From NCBI GenBank assembly GCA_039707465.1, contig CM077644.1:221979962-222043961 (forward strand): 64,000 nt of DNA, read 5' to 3'. Positions 29,709 to 40,235 of this stretch are shown here, piece after piece. How positions within the stretch are numbered: position 1 is the stretch's first letter; every line of letters starts with the position of its first letter. Position numbers and translations under genes: made by a program. This DNA is from Rhabdophis nuchalis (lineage: Eukaryota; Chordata; Lepidosauria; Squamata; Natricidae). The notes under the pieces are model-generated. The model made no database searches, was not told where the DNA came from, and worked only from the letters and a program-made list of their open reading frames with translations.

Positions 29709-30070
29709 CTTGTCTGTGGACAATTCCACACCGTGGTCAAAGATGAAAGGCATCCCTGCCATTTTCTTCAGCTATCTTCAGAGATTCCAATCTGGTTTGC
29801 AATGGATTGACAAAGGGACCAGGCTGGTGTTCCTTCTCGACTAGGGCCACAAAGTCTGACTGATGGTTCCCTACTCCTTTCCCCTTTTCTCTGTGCAAGG
29901 AAAGCTTTACCAGCAAGTCCCTGCATAGACAAAGCTTTGTCTATCTTTTTATTTTAGGAATTGTTTTTTTCTCATAAGCCTGCAGCCTTTTTCTTTGCTT
30001 TCCCCAATGTTTGCACACATGGATGCCTTGATGCACATACACACCTGCACACACTCTTCCCACATTATCT
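29709..30070. other. Unique non-coding DNA
   Basis: No supported feature. Confidence 0.45.
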
Positions 30071-30642
30071 TGTAGGAAGTTAGTACCCACCCCTCTCACC
30101 CCTAGAAAAATGAAATATTCTAAGAAATATTAAAAAGGCAGAATATTATATTTCCCTGGATGAAAAATGGAGAAACGTGTTTTTAGGCAGGAAACAGGCT
30201 CACTCCTCAATAGCCCACAGCAGATGTCCCACACTTAAGAGATAAAGAGATAGCTAGGTCTATTCATAGACAAATGCCCTCACCCAAGATCCAACAAAAG
30301 TAGGATTAACCCTCTACCCATCTCACCACATGGCACCTGGGAAGATTACATCACTGAGAAAGGTTCAACCAAGCCTGGGACACAGGGCAGCCTACAGAGT
30401 TACCCCTGCATGGCCCCATGGGAGTCTGACAACCAATCAGAAGACAAGCTCAAATTCAAAAGCCCAGAGAGGGCATAAAACTCTGGCACTCTCAGCATCT
30501 CTTCCCCCTTTTTTTCTTCACCCAACATCTTCAAGGCATGTAATCCTGTCCACCATTAAAACCATCTTTCCAAACCGTCTCCATGTTTCCAGTGTCTTTC
30601 TCCCCACTTGAACCTGAACCCAGAAGGACATTTCTTCCAACA
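30071..30642 (+). mobile_element. Solo LTR, family A (572 bp)
   Basis: It has TGTAGGAAG at the start and CTTCCAACA at the end, with near-match flanks ATCT and ATTT (4-bp duplication, one mismatch). U3 promoter signals are visible: a CCAAT box in AACCAATCAG at 30431-30440 and a TATA-like GGGCATAAAA at 30471-30480. An ATTAAA signal follows near 30555. No gag, pol or env coding region adjoins it, so internal recombination has removed the body. Endogenous retrovirus or Ty3/gypsy origin cannot be told apart from the LTR alone. Confidence 0.8.
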
Positions 30643-30842
30643 ATTTCGTTTGATCTCGTCTTCCCCCCTCCTCCTGCTGCTCCTTTTCTTCTTCTTTTCT
30701 TCTCCTTTTCTGTTTCTCTTCTTTTCTTGTCTTCTTCTTTTCTGCTTCTCTTCCCTTTTTTCCTCTCCTTCTTTTCTTTTCTTTACTTCTGTCTTCCTCC
30801 TCCTACATCCCTCCTCTCCTCCTCCTCCTCCTTTCTCTTAAT
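30643..30842. repeat. Degenerate polypyrimidine tract
   Basis: About 190 bases of CTTTTCTTCT-like sequence on the plus strand immediately after the LTR. The Ser/Phe/Leu frames across it are artefacts. Confidence 0.85.
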
Positions 30843-31640
30843 GGTAATGTTGCAAGTCCAATACTGTAGTAATCAAAGCAACTGGCCACTTTCATTCCTA
30901 TGCTCCTGCATGGATATTTGATCTGCTGCTTTGTTTCTTTGAAGGGAGAATATCATAGAAACCAAGCAGCAAGGCTTCTACGGTGCACTTTAAAGATGTT
31001 TTGTTTTTAAAGTAAAGGAAAAATCCTCCCACGGGTTGGGGAAAGCAAGGAAACCACATCCAATCAGCAGCCAAGGATTAAATGGCTATATTGGGTAGTA
31101 ACCAAATGCTGGAGGAGAGGAGTCTCTGTAGCTAATCGGAATTTGGGGCTAGTATTAAATTGAGATAAGCACTGGGAACCATCTGCTTTGAAGGACAGTT
31201 TTGAATTGAACGTGTATATGTGGGAGGTTTGCAATGGGCAGAAACTGGGAGTTTCTGTACCAGAATGCAATGAGTTATCTGGGCTTGGCAAAAATTGCAA
31301 ATCTGCCTCATGGGATGGTATCTGAACTCCCCTATTGTTACAACTTCATTGCATACTAATCTGGTTTCTTTTATCTCTCAAGCATTTTAATCAGGTGGAT
31401 GATAGCCCTCAGTCCAAGTAACATTTTAACCAGTTATAATGACTGCATCCTACTGCAATCAAACATTCCAACTCCCACATCTTGGCTAGAGATTTTTTTA
31501 ACACTATCAAAAACAACATCCTTTTTCAAATGTTGTAGGTGTGAGCTGTTTTCATGACTAGTCTCCTTTTTGGCTCCTGATTGTCACATCCATTCATAAA
31601 ACATGTTCCACCCCTGGCCCTTCCTTACTGCTCTCCTATA
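30843..31640. other. Unique non-coding DNA
   Basis: No supported gene or element. Confidence 0.45.
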
Positions 31641-31681
31641 TATATATATGCTTTCGTAGATTTTCATGGGTGTAGGTATGC

Positions 31682-31749
31682 TGGTATTGCTGTCTTCGGG
31701 TGTTTTCCATGCTATATACACGGGAAAACACCCGAAGACAGCAATACCA
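31682..31749. repeat. Perfect 27-bp inverted repeat hairpin
   Basis: Arm 31682-31708 (begins TGGTATTGCTGTCTTCGGG) is exactly complementary to 31723-31749. The loop is CATGCTATATACAC-like. It directly abuts a TATG microsatellite. It is probably a small foldback element; the CGGGTGTTTTCC motif also appears in altered form near 26030. Confidence 0.85.
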
Positions 31750-31751
31750 GT

Positions 31752-31811
31752 ATGTATGTATGTATGTATGTATGTATGTATGTATGTATGTATGTATGTA
31801 TGTATGTATAT
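31752..31811. repeat. (TATG)n microsatellite
   Basis: About 14 TATG units between the hairpin and a SINE copy; it could be the 3' tail of the minus-strand SINE to its right. Confidence 0.95.
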
Positions 31812-31812
31812 A

Positions 31813-32055
31813 TGTTCCACAACACCCTGTTGGGGCCCCTATTAAGGGAGGAGACATACTGTTTCCTTTTCTGCCTTTCGGCTCATCACCAGAGACCATC
31901 TAGAGAGAAAGCCATGAATTCCGTTGTGTGATTTTTTAAATATGTGTGTTAATTTTATGAGCTGATCAATAAATAAATCAGAAAGACTAGGATAGATCTA
32001 TTTCAAGCTTTTTAGCTCTCATCAGCTAGTCATACTCTTGCTGGGTTCGAATCCC
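31813..32055 (-). mobile_element. tRNA-SINE family B, minus-strand copy
   Basis: The same 3' module as at 44769 (TGTTCCACAACACCCTGTTGG and CTGCCTTTCGGCTCATCACC on plus) is followed by the central module ending TAGCTCTCATCAGCTAG. It stops at the B-box palindrome TTCGAA, where a plus-strand copy begins. The rest of the tRNA head is missing. Confidence 0.8.
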
Positions 32056-32155
32056 AGTAAAAGTATGACTAGCTGATGAGAGCTAAAAAGCTCGAAATAG
32101 ATCTATCCTAGTCTCTCTGATTTATTTATTGATCAGCTCATAAAACTAACACACA
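32045..32155 (+). mobile_element. tRNA-SINE family B, plus-strand partial copy (head-to-head)
   Basis: It begins at GGGTTCGAATCCCAG and continues TATGACTAGCTGATGAGAGC, AAATAGATCTATCCTAGTC and TTATTTATTGATCAGCTCAT, then an AC tract. With the minus-strand copy it forms a hairpin with arms of roughly 80-90 bp centred on TTCGAA. Confidence 0.8.
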
Positions 32156-32430
32156 CACACACACATATATATAATATTTACATATTAATTTTACACAGGT
32201 ACAGTATGAATGTCAATAGAGAAGAAAGCAGCATTTTAGATCTTGCTGTAACACACAGTGATGCTTAAACGGCTTTATTTCATGCTGGATTTATTCTTTG
32301 CATCATCTTGACAAGGGCTGTTTTGTTACTGTTTATCACAGATACAGATTTAATGAAGGGCTTTCCAACCTTTCCCAAATTGACATAAGTCTGTGCCAGA
32401 ATAAAGGTTGTTCACGTTTATGATTCCTGT

Positions 32431-33262
32431 TGTTGGAAGAAATGCCCATCTGGGTTCAGTTCCAAGTAGGAAGAAAGACACTGGAAACATGGAGGATGAT
32501 TGGAAGGATGATTTAATGGTGGGCAGGACTACGTGGTTTGAAGTCCTGGGTAGTTGGGTAGCTACACATGGAGTGGAGAGTGAAATATATTTACACGCTC
32601 TTTTGGGCTTTGAACTTGCTTCCTGTTCCTGTGAAAGAAATGTATTCTGATTGGCTGTCAGACTCCCATGGGCCCATGCAGGGGTAACTTTGTAGGTTGT
32701 CTTGAGTTCCAGGCTTGGTTGAATCTTGTTGGACGATGTAATCTTCCCAGGTGCCATTGGTGAGATGGGTAGAAGGCTAATCCTGTTATGTCCTGAGGGT
32801 GAAGGTCTTTTGTGTTGTAGATAAACTGACCCAGCCTTTTGTCTTGTAGATAAGATAGCCCAGTCTTTCTGAGGCTGTTAAGAAAAGTGGGGGCTGCTTT
32901 CCAAGAGCATGTACAGTGGAACCTCTGGTCATGACTGTAATCTGTTCCAGGACTTCGGTCACAACCCGATTTGGTCATGATCAGAAGCGTCTGACTGCGC
33001 ATGCACATACAAAATGGTGCGGAAGCGGAAATCGCCGTGGCTGTGTTTGATTGCCAGACAAGAATGTGTTCACAACCAGAGTGAAGCATTTAGCAGATTT
33101 TTGGTTAGCACCCGATTTGCTCAAGGTCAGAAGTGTCCATGACCCAAGGTTCTACTGTATCTTCTTTTCTCATCCAGGGAGGTATAATATTCTGCTTTTT
33201 AAAAATATTTCCTAGGATATTTCATTTTTTTCTAGGAGAAAGTTGGGTGCTAATTATCTACA
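32431..33262 (-). mobile_element. Solo LTR, family A, with a nested Tigger-like MITE
   Basis: TGTTGGAAG on the left is the inverted LTR end and TATCTACA on the right the other. The flanks CTGT and TTGT differ at one base. The minus strand carries AGCCAATCAG (CCAAT) near 32655. The MITE at 32914-33157 splits it; without the insert the LTR is about 588 bp, close to the 30071 copy. Confidence 0.78.
32914..33157. mobile_element. Tigger-like (pogo) MITE
   Basis: The ends CAGTGGAACCTCTGG and CCAAGGTTCTACTG are inverted and flanked by TA on each side (32912-32913, 33158-33159), as in Tc1/mariner-pogo elements. Inside are several GGTCATGA and TGACC-like internal inverted motifs. At 244 bp there is no transposase. 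Confidence 0.82.
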
Positions 33263-33661
33263 TTGTCTTTCTTCTGTTGCCTGAGTTTCAGGTTATTGCA
33301 GGTCACTTGAATTTTTCCAAAGTAACGGGTGACAAAGCCTTTGTACACTAAGAATAGGTATGGCCAACTTACAATTCTGTGCAAATTCAGTTAGTACTGC
33401 CAATTATGAGAAATGTTTGGAATTGAGGTTTAGTAATATCCACCCCTATTTTGGAATCTCACGTCACCCTTGACTTACTTTTCTAAGCCATCTGTAAAAT
33501 AACAGTTCAGACTTTTGTAAAGAGTGATATATTCTCCCATAGCAACCTGTTGCCAATGAAATTAAAGGGAAGAAAGAGGTGGAAGGGGAAGGGAAAGGAT
33601 AGAGATAATCTTGTCTACAATTGTCTCATATCCCACCTACAATTGTTTCAGAAGTACATAT
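33263..33661. other. Unique non-coding DNA
   Basis: No supported feature. Confidence 0.45.
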
Positions 33662-33669
33662 GACCAATG

Positions 33670-33904
33670 CAGTGGTGGGTTCCTACCGGTTAACACCGGT
33701 TCGGTGGAACCGGTAGTGGAAATGGCAACTGGGTCACCGAACCGGTAGGGAAGGTATGCTCGCCACACCTCTGAACTGGTTCCTCAGTCGCCGCAACATC
33801 TTTTAAAAACATTTTTAATGTTTTGTGCATGCGCAGACCTATTTACAGGCCACTGTGCATGCACGAACCAAACTGGCAGTAATGCCGGCAGAAACCCACC
33901 CCTG
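33670..33904. mobile_element. hAT MITE (CAGTGGTGGGTT family), sharply bounded
   Basis: The termini CAGTGGTGGGTTCC and AAACCCACCCCTG are bounded by a perfect 8-bp duplication GACCAATG at 33662-33669 and 33905-33912. Several ACCGGTT / AACCGGT inverted motifs near the left end may be transposase-binding repeats. It is 235 bp and non-coding. Confidence 0.92.
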
Positions 33905-33912
33905 GACCAATG

Positions 33913-34383
33913 TGATTTCATTAGCTCATCTATGAAGAAAATTGGCCTTTTCAGAAAAAGAATTTTACTAGCATTCTTCTAAGTTGGTGGCCAGAATTGC
34001 ACACTTTGTCCAAAGATTCAGAACCCTGCTTAGTCAATGGCACACAAGTGAATAAAAAGATAAATAAAGCTTGACAAGGCATGTCAATGGAATGCAATGG
34101 AGGAGATTAAGAGACAGCTACAAACCGTCTTAATGGTACAGGTAACCCCCGGGTTACGAGTGTTCCTTTAGTGAATGCTTGAACTTAAGCTTGAACTTAA
34201 CACTAGTTAAGCTTGAACTAGTGTTTATGTACAAGTCCCAAAACTATGAATCTTGCAGCACCACGGTAGTTGTTTGCCAGTATGGACAACTGCAGAGCTT
34301 CTGCAACATTCGCCCTGTACATTGCCAACCAAAATGAAGGTTTGGAGGGGCAAATTTGCCCCTCCAATGCTCCATTTGGGCTT
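33913..34383. other. Non-coding DNA
   Basis: 34138-34235 holds a small inverted pattern (GCTTGAACTTAAC...GTTAAGCTTGAAC) and a GTTACGAGTG motif, possibly a degenerate MITE. Nothing else is supported. Confidence 0.4.
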
Positions 34384-35083
34384 CTTCACTCATGCCCTCG
34401 TGACATCCCGACTGGACTACTGCAATTCTCTCTACATGGGGCTCCCCTTGAGGTGCACCTGAAGATTTCAGCTTGTCCAGAATGCAGCCACGCGAGCAAT
34501 AATGGGAACCTCAAGGTTTGCCCACATAACACCGCTCTTGCGCGAGCTGCATTGGCTGCCTGTCGTCTTTCGGGTGCGCTTCAAGGTGTTAGTTACCATC
34601 TTTAAAGCGCTCCATGGCACGGGACCTAGTTATCTGCGGGATCGGATCCTGCCTCATACATCCCTGCGGCCGATTCGCTCCCACAGAGAGGGACTTCTCC
34701 GGGTGCCGTCCACTAGGCTATGCCAGCGGGTGACGCCCAGGGGAAGGGCCTTCTCTGTGGCGGGCCCAGCCCTCTGGAACAACCTTCCCCCCGAGATTAG
34801 AACAACTACGGACCTCCGCTCCTTCCGTCAAAAATTAAAAACACACTTTTTCCGCTTGGCCGGCCTAGGTTAGTCTTCCGTCTTTTAATAGGGTGTTAGG
34901 GGATTTTAGTGTATTTTAAGATAGGGTGATTTTAGCGCAGGGATAATTTGGTTTAATTGTATTTTATTTTTCTATTTATGTACTTTATATTGGTATTTTT
35001 AATTTTCCCTGTGCACCGCTCCGAGTCCCTTTGGGGAGAGGAGGCCGTATATAAATAAAAATATTATTATTATTATTATTATT
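34384..35083 (+). mobile_element. L2 LINE, 3' fragment with (ATT)n tail
   Basis: It begins in the L2 coding region (SCPRDIPTGLLQF in a shifted frame, matching ALVTSRLDYCNSLYMGLPL). After a frameshift it has an open frame 34502-34873 that ends KLKTHFFRLAGLG. A 3' UTR with GCTCCGAGTCCC and an ATT tail at 35062-35083 closes it. It is close in sequence to the intact 19374 copy. Confidence 0.9.
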
Positions 35084-35260
35084 CTGTAGACTGGAGTGAT
35101 GGAAGCTGGAATGAAGACTGGAATGTGCTGGAGCAATGCTCCAAAGGCTGGAGTGATGGCTGGAGCAATGGAGGTGTGGATCCTTTGGAGGCCTCGCCCA
35201 GCACGTTGCAGGCCAAAATGGAGTGATGGAGGGGCGCATCAGCCAAGGTTAAGAAACACT
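35084..35260. mobile_element. Possible truncated hAT 3' end
   Basis: The segment ends CCAAGGTTAAGAAACACTG at about 35249-35267, a typical hAT terminus, but the matching left end is absent. Internally it has CTGGAGTGATGG and CTGGAGCAATG repeats. Confidence 0.35.
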
Positions 35261-35689
35261 GGTCTAGATTCTATATCTGGACAAGTCATCGGACCAAGAA
35301 CTGGCTATTTTAGGGGACTTTCTGATTTGCTCATTAGCAGAGACTTCTAAAAATTGAGGTCTTATTCCTTTTCTTTTAAAAAGCAAACACTTTCTTGCAT
35401 ACTGGCATCAAACATTCACAACCTCCCCTTGTGCAATTTCAAATCCGTGTTGCCCAGCATGTGCTTATTATGATGAACAATTGGCTTAACTGGCCATTCT
35501 GCTATCCCTACTCAAAAACCCACGTATTTTGCTGCACAGCAGTTGTAACACTGCTGTGAATAATTGGAATGCATCACCACATGCACAATTGGCTTTATTT
35601 TACATCGACTGGTATATCATGCCACTACTTTTTCTCTCTTCTCTCTCTCTCTCACTTATGGGATTGAAGAACTTACTCTGAAAGTGTCG
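35261..35689. other. Unique non-coding DNA
   Basis: No supported feature; a (CT)n run at about 35632-35653. Confidence 0.45.
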
Positions 35690-36100
35690 TAAAGGTGCTT
35701 CCCCCCCCCCCTCCAAGAGGCAACTGGACTTCTGGGTTGTTGTTTTTTAAGATGCTTCGCTTCTCATCCAAAAAGCTTCTTCAGCTCTGACTGGATGGTG
35801 GGGGAAATAGATACAACATCATCTATCTCCAATCTCTAACACAGTCCTTTCAACAGTTCCAAGAAGGCTCCACACCAATTTACACCACTCAGGTGACCCT
35901 GATGACAAAGATAAACCTCCGAGGTGACCTTAAGGACCTGCTACAAGAATGCAAATGTCCAGCTGTCTGCAAGGAGTATAAATCCTTCCATTCCCCACCA
36001 TCCAGTCACAGCTGAAGGAGCTTCTTGGATGAGAAGCTAAACATCTTCAAAGAAAAACCAGAAAGTCCAGTTGCATCTTGGGGAGGAAAAGCACTTTTGG
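35690..36100. mobile_element. Foldback element with ~100-bp inverted terminal arms
   Basis: The left arm (35690-35813) contains CAACTGGACTTCTGG, TTCGCTTCTCATCCAAAAAG and CTTCTTCAGCTCTGACTGG. The right arm (35993-36100) carries their inverted counterparts. A unique core of about 180 bp lies between. The arms are imperfect. Comparable hairpin-ended elements occur among Penelope-like retroelements and MITEs; I cannot decide which this is, and no reverse transcriptase is visible. Confidence 0.65.
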
Positions 36101-37060
36101 GAGAACCATGACCTGGATGACTGAGAATCTCCATGGACATTTACTTTGAAAGTGGCAATCTTTTTCAGGGCACCAATGATCTGAAATAGTGAACAAACAT
36201 TTAGGAAGACAGGTGGTTGTCACTTTCTAGTCCTTTGGCTGAGGCCAGTCAGGACAATATACATTAAAATACTACTTTGTCAAGCTGATGTAAAGGTGAC
36301 AGCTACCTGTCCAGTATGGATAACTTTAGAGGAAGCATCACAGGTTCTCTCCCTGCTTCAGGAAGTGGTAATGGCAGTTTTATTTTGGAGCGAGTTGCTA
36401 CCTGCAATGAAATGGCTCTTTCACTATTATCATTTAGCATACTACTACAAATTGTGCTTTTTCACTTGGTTTTTGGAAAAGATAACTTCACACATGACGG
36501 GCAGCAATACGAAAGATCCCTTGATTATTTACCAGCATTATGTTGGTTATGTTTTAATGTTGATTTAGATATTTAAATATAGATACAAGAATTATACTAA
36601 ACCAAATTCTTTAGGAATTCACTGAAACACACAATTTAACTAAGAGTGCCTGAAATTTTACCTTAGCTTAAAACTGATCACCTAGTGACTGAAATTATGA
36701 AAGCCCCCCTTATGGTCACATGACTCCATTTTGAACAATTGCCCCATATTGATTTGCAATGTCTTGTGGTCATGTGACCATGATTTATGAATATCTTTTT
36801 TTGCCAGAAACTGGTGGTTATTTCCAGTTTCCCAAAAAACCCAGCGCATAGCAATCAAAGGTTTCACTTTACAACCACTGCATCAACTTAATGCCACCGC
36901 AAAAAAAAAAAAAGGTCATAAAATCAGGTTGGTTACTTATGACCCACTTTATAATCATCATAGCTTAAAACTGTAATTGCCAGGCTAAGTTACAGTCATT
37001 AGTCAAGGACTCCATGTATATGCATTTGCACTGTGAAGACAAATGTTGGAAATGTTAGAC
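36101..37060. other. Non-coding DNA with degenerate MITE-like segment
   Basis: 36690-37015 shares motifs (GTCATGTGACC, TTACTTATGACCC, AGTCAAGGACTCC) with 6594, 27841 and 53995. The remainder is without a supported feature. Confidence 0.4.
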
Positions 37061-37065
37061 AGCCA

Positions 37066-37156
37066 TTTGTCTGAAATGGTATAAGGTTCCTGCCCATGCA
37101 GGGGGTTGGACTAGAAGACCTACAAGGTCCCTTCCAACTCTGCTATTGTATTGTAA
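37066..37156 (+). mobile_element. CR1 3'-terminal fragment, young
   Basis: About 90 bases almost identical to 50046-50140: LDSHLSEMV codons (TTAGACAGCCATTTGTCTG), then the CR1 end GGTTGGACTAGAAGACC and TCCCTTCCAACTCTGC and a TATTG tail. It is extremely 5' truncated, but its near-identity means it belongs to the same recent subfamily. Confidence 0.92.
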
Positions 37157-37313
37157 ATATGCTGACAAGATTTGTATATTTGTTTTAATGAAATATTGTT
37201 AAACAAGAAGAACCTTGTTTATACATGGGTCCATATATCACATTAACCATAGTTTATGATACGTAAGGCAAATGGCCCGAATTTATCCCTTGCACTAAAT
37301 AAAGCATATATTA

Positions 37314-37366
37314 TGAATGAATGAATGAATGAATGAATGAATGAATGAATGAATGAATGAATGAAT
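37314..37366. repeat. (AATG)n microsatellite
   Basis: About 13 AATG units. It serves as, or grew from, the 3' tail of the adjacent minus-strand L2 fragment. Confidence 0.95.
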
Positions 37367-37440
37367 TTGAATTTAATACTTATAAACCGCTCCCTCTCCC
37401 CATGGGGACTCGGGGCGGTGCACAGGTAGAATAAAAAAAA
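37367..37440 (-). mobile_element. L2 3'-UTR stub
   Basis: On minus it reads CACCGCCCCGAGTCCCC, ATGGGGAGAGGGAGC and GGTTTATAAG, the L2 3' UTR hairpin, then the AATG-type tail. No coding part remains. Confidence 0.8.
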
Positions 37441-38266
37441 AAATATATTATGTTTTAGTGAAATATGATGATCCAGCAATATCAATTGCTATCATTGATA
37501 GAGCAACATAGATAGACAAGACAAATGAACAATCAGGTAAAATAATGGAAAATATGTTCACCTGACTTTATAATCTACTGTTTAGGGCAAACAATGTTAC
37601 TCTAATGAGACAAATTGTCTTTAAGTAGCAGCTTCATCTGACTTACATAAAAATAACTCCGAGTGCATATTGGTGAATCACTCTCTGCCTTTTCTTGTAG
37701 AATCATGACTGTTGAGATATGAACCTCTCTACTCCAACATAAGAGGGGAAATGTTGTTTCCATGAGCTGAATCAGAAAAGCTATGCAGTTGGCAGAAAGA
37801 TAATGACTGGGAACCTACTTGATTTCCAGTGATTTTTGACACACAGGCTGCCAGTTTAAGAATCTGACCTTTCCAGGCAAATTTTTATAGCCTCCAATAC
37901 ATATGCAAAAGGGGTGGGAGCGGGGATTCATAAGCATCTGTTCAAACACTCATCTATTTCACGATACTGAAAATGGAGCAGAAGCCTCCCATATAATCTA
38001 CAGTTACCAGAAGAGCAGAGAATTCACTGAAAAATAAAATGATTCACTATCAAATGCATTATTGTGCAGATTTATGGGACCCCAGCAGCAACATTACCAT
38101 ATGCAGGGTTGTAATTTTGGTGGGTCCCAAAACATGGAAATAGAAAAAAGGACAGGAATTAAGCAGTGGCCTTATAAACAAAACATTTGTATTGCAATCT
38201 ATAAGTTCAAACCAGAAGGGCATAGGATACAGATTCAAAGCAGGCTGGCAATTTTGGATCTAGCAC
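37441..38266. other. Unique non-coding DNA
   Basis: No supported feature. Confidence 0.45.
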
Positions 38267-39390
38267 TGTGGGAATTTAGCACCCACCCCTCTCCTAGAAG
38301 AATGAAAGATTTTAGGAAATATTAAAAGGACAGAATATTTCCACTAAAAGGGAGGCAGAAATTCAGCCCACACCATCCTCAATAGCTTACAACAGATGTC
38401 CTGCACTTAAGAGATAGATAGCTATTCATAGGCCCCTGATGGCGAACCTATGGCACGCGTGCCACAGGTGGTATGCGGAGCCATTTCTTAGGGCACGTGA
38501 GACCTGTCAGCTCCAGCACGCATGCACCTGCTGGCCAGCTGATTTTGGCCTTCATTTTTGGCGATTTTTTGCCCTTCAGAGACCAGCGCGCATGCACCTG
38601 CTGGCCAGCTGATTTTGGCCTTCATTTTTGGCCATTTTTTGCCCTTTGGAGACTTCCCTGAAGCCTCCGGAGGACAAAAAACACACAAACCAGAAGTTTG
38701 GGAATGGACTTCCAGTTTGCATTTTGAGGTATTTTTCTCCCTGTGGGGAGAGTGGGGAGGGAGAAAAATGGGCCTGTGGGCAACCCGGAAGTCAGAAAAC
38801 GGGTCGTTTCCAGCCTCTGGAGGGCCCGCGGGGGTTGGGGAAAGGGGAGGTCGTTTTGCCCTCCCCAGGCTCCTAGAAAGCCTCTGGAGACTGGGGAGGG
38901 CAAAAAACAGGTCCACCGTGCCATCGCACAGCAAAAGTGGAGGTTGCATGTGCATGCGCAAGGGGGAGGGCACATGAACGCACAACCCCCCATGCTTCCC
39001 ATGCTTTTGGCACGCGATGGCCATCACTGTCATAGGCAAATGCCCTCACCTAAGATCCAATAAAGATCTACTCATGTGGTGAGAAATGACACCTGGGAAG
39101 ATTACATCAGCTAGCAAGGGTCAACCAAGCTTGGGATTCAGGACAGCCTACAGAGTTGCCCCTAAATGGACCAATGGGAGTCTGACAACTAATTAGAATA
39201 CAAGCTCAAATTCAAAAGCCAAGAGAGGGCAAAAAACCTAGGCATTCTCAGCATCTCTCCCCTTTACCCCCCAGGACCTCAATGGATAGTGGTCCTATCC
39301 ATCATCAATGAACCTTTCCAAGCAACTTCCATAAATCCAGTGTCTTTTTCCCTGCTTGGGATTGAATCCAGATGGACATTTCTTCCAACA
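38267..39390 (+). mobile_element. Solo LTR, family A, split by a hAT
   Basis: It starts TGTGGGAATTTAG and ends TCTTCCAACA. The flanks GCAC and GCAA differ at one base. It is interrupted at 38434-39029; the LTR alone is about 520 bp. The CCAAT box is degraded (AACTAATTAG near 39187) and the TATA-like region reads GGCAAAAAAC, so the promoter is probably weakened. The polyadenylation region lies near 39300. Confidence 0.78.
38434..39029. mobile_element. hAT MITE inserted in the LTR
   Basis: The right terminus GGCCATCACTG is inverted relative to the left CTGATGGCGAACC. A perfect 8-bp duplication TCATAGGC lies at 38426-38433 and 39030-39037. Within it a 75-bp segment is duplicated in tandem (GCATGCACCTGCTGGCCAGC at about 38519 and 38590). 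It is GC-rich and has no transposase, so the several long frames on both strands are spurious. Confidence 0.9.
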
Positions 39391-39420
39391 GCAAAAACAC
39401 ACATGTTATACCCAAAGGCT

Positions 39421-40235
39421 ACTCAATACAATACAATACAATAGCAGAGTTGGGAGGGACCTTGGAGGTCTTCTAGTCCAATCCCCTGCCTAGGCAGGAA
39501 TCCCTATACCGTTTCAGACAAATGGCTATCCAACATCTTCTTAAAGACTTCCAGTGTTGGGGCATTCACAACTTCTGGAGGCAACTTCTGTTCCACTGAT
39601 TAATTATTCTAACTGTCAGGAAATTTATCCTCAGTTGCTTCTCTCCTTGATTAGTTTCCACCCATTGCTTCTTGTTCTGCCCTCAGGTGCCTTGGAGAAT
39701 AGTTTGACTCCCTCTTCTTTGTGGCAGCCCCTGAGATATTGGAACACTGCTATCATGTCTCCCCTAGTCCTTCTTTTCATTAAACTAGACATACCCAGTT
39801 CCTGCAACCGTTCTTCATATGTTTTAGTCTCCAGTCCCCTAATCATCTTTGTTGCTCTGCACTCTTTCTAGAATCTCCACATCTTTTCTACATCATGGCG
39901 ACCAAAACTGAATGCAGTATTCCAAGTGTGGCCTTACCAAGGCATTATAAAGTGTTATTAACACTTAATGTGATCTTGATTCTATCCCTTTGTTTATGTA
40001 GCCTAGAACTGTGTTGGCTTTTTTGGCAGCTGCTGCACACTTCTGGCTCATATTTAAATGGTTGTCCACTAGGACTCCAATATCCCTCTCACAGTTACTA
40101 CTATTGAGCAAGGTACCACCTATACTGTACCTGTGCATTTCATTTTTCTTGCCTAAATGTAGAACCTTACTCTTTTCACCATTGAATTTCAGTTTATTAA
40201 ATAATGCCCAATATTCAAGTTTGTCAAGATCCTAT
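39421..40235 (-). mobile_element. CR1 LINE, 0.8-kb 3' fragment
   Basis: The left end has an inverted (TATTG)n tail and the GGAGGGACCTTGGAGGTC... motif. The minus strand encodes KMIRGLETKTYEERLQELG, GDMIAVFQYLRGCHKEEG and GWKLIKERSN as in the 48447 protein, but with small indels that break the frame. It is truncated near 40235 at the codons for LDKLEYWA-like sequence. Confidence 0.92.

Noticed and set aside
30583..30921. 112-codon plus frame after the LTR
   Set aside because: It reads through a polypyrimidine low-complexity tract and has no resemblance to retroviral proteins.
31752..31811. CRISPR-like direct repeats
   Set aside because: A pure tetranucleotide microsatellite with no spacers; no cas genes, and the genome is vertebrate.
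38488..39039. 183-codon minus frame and overlapping plus frames
   Set aside because: They lie wholly inside a GC-rich hAT MITE bounded by TCATAGGC duplications, and several frames overlap; the same holds for 11024-11551 and 52856-53383.
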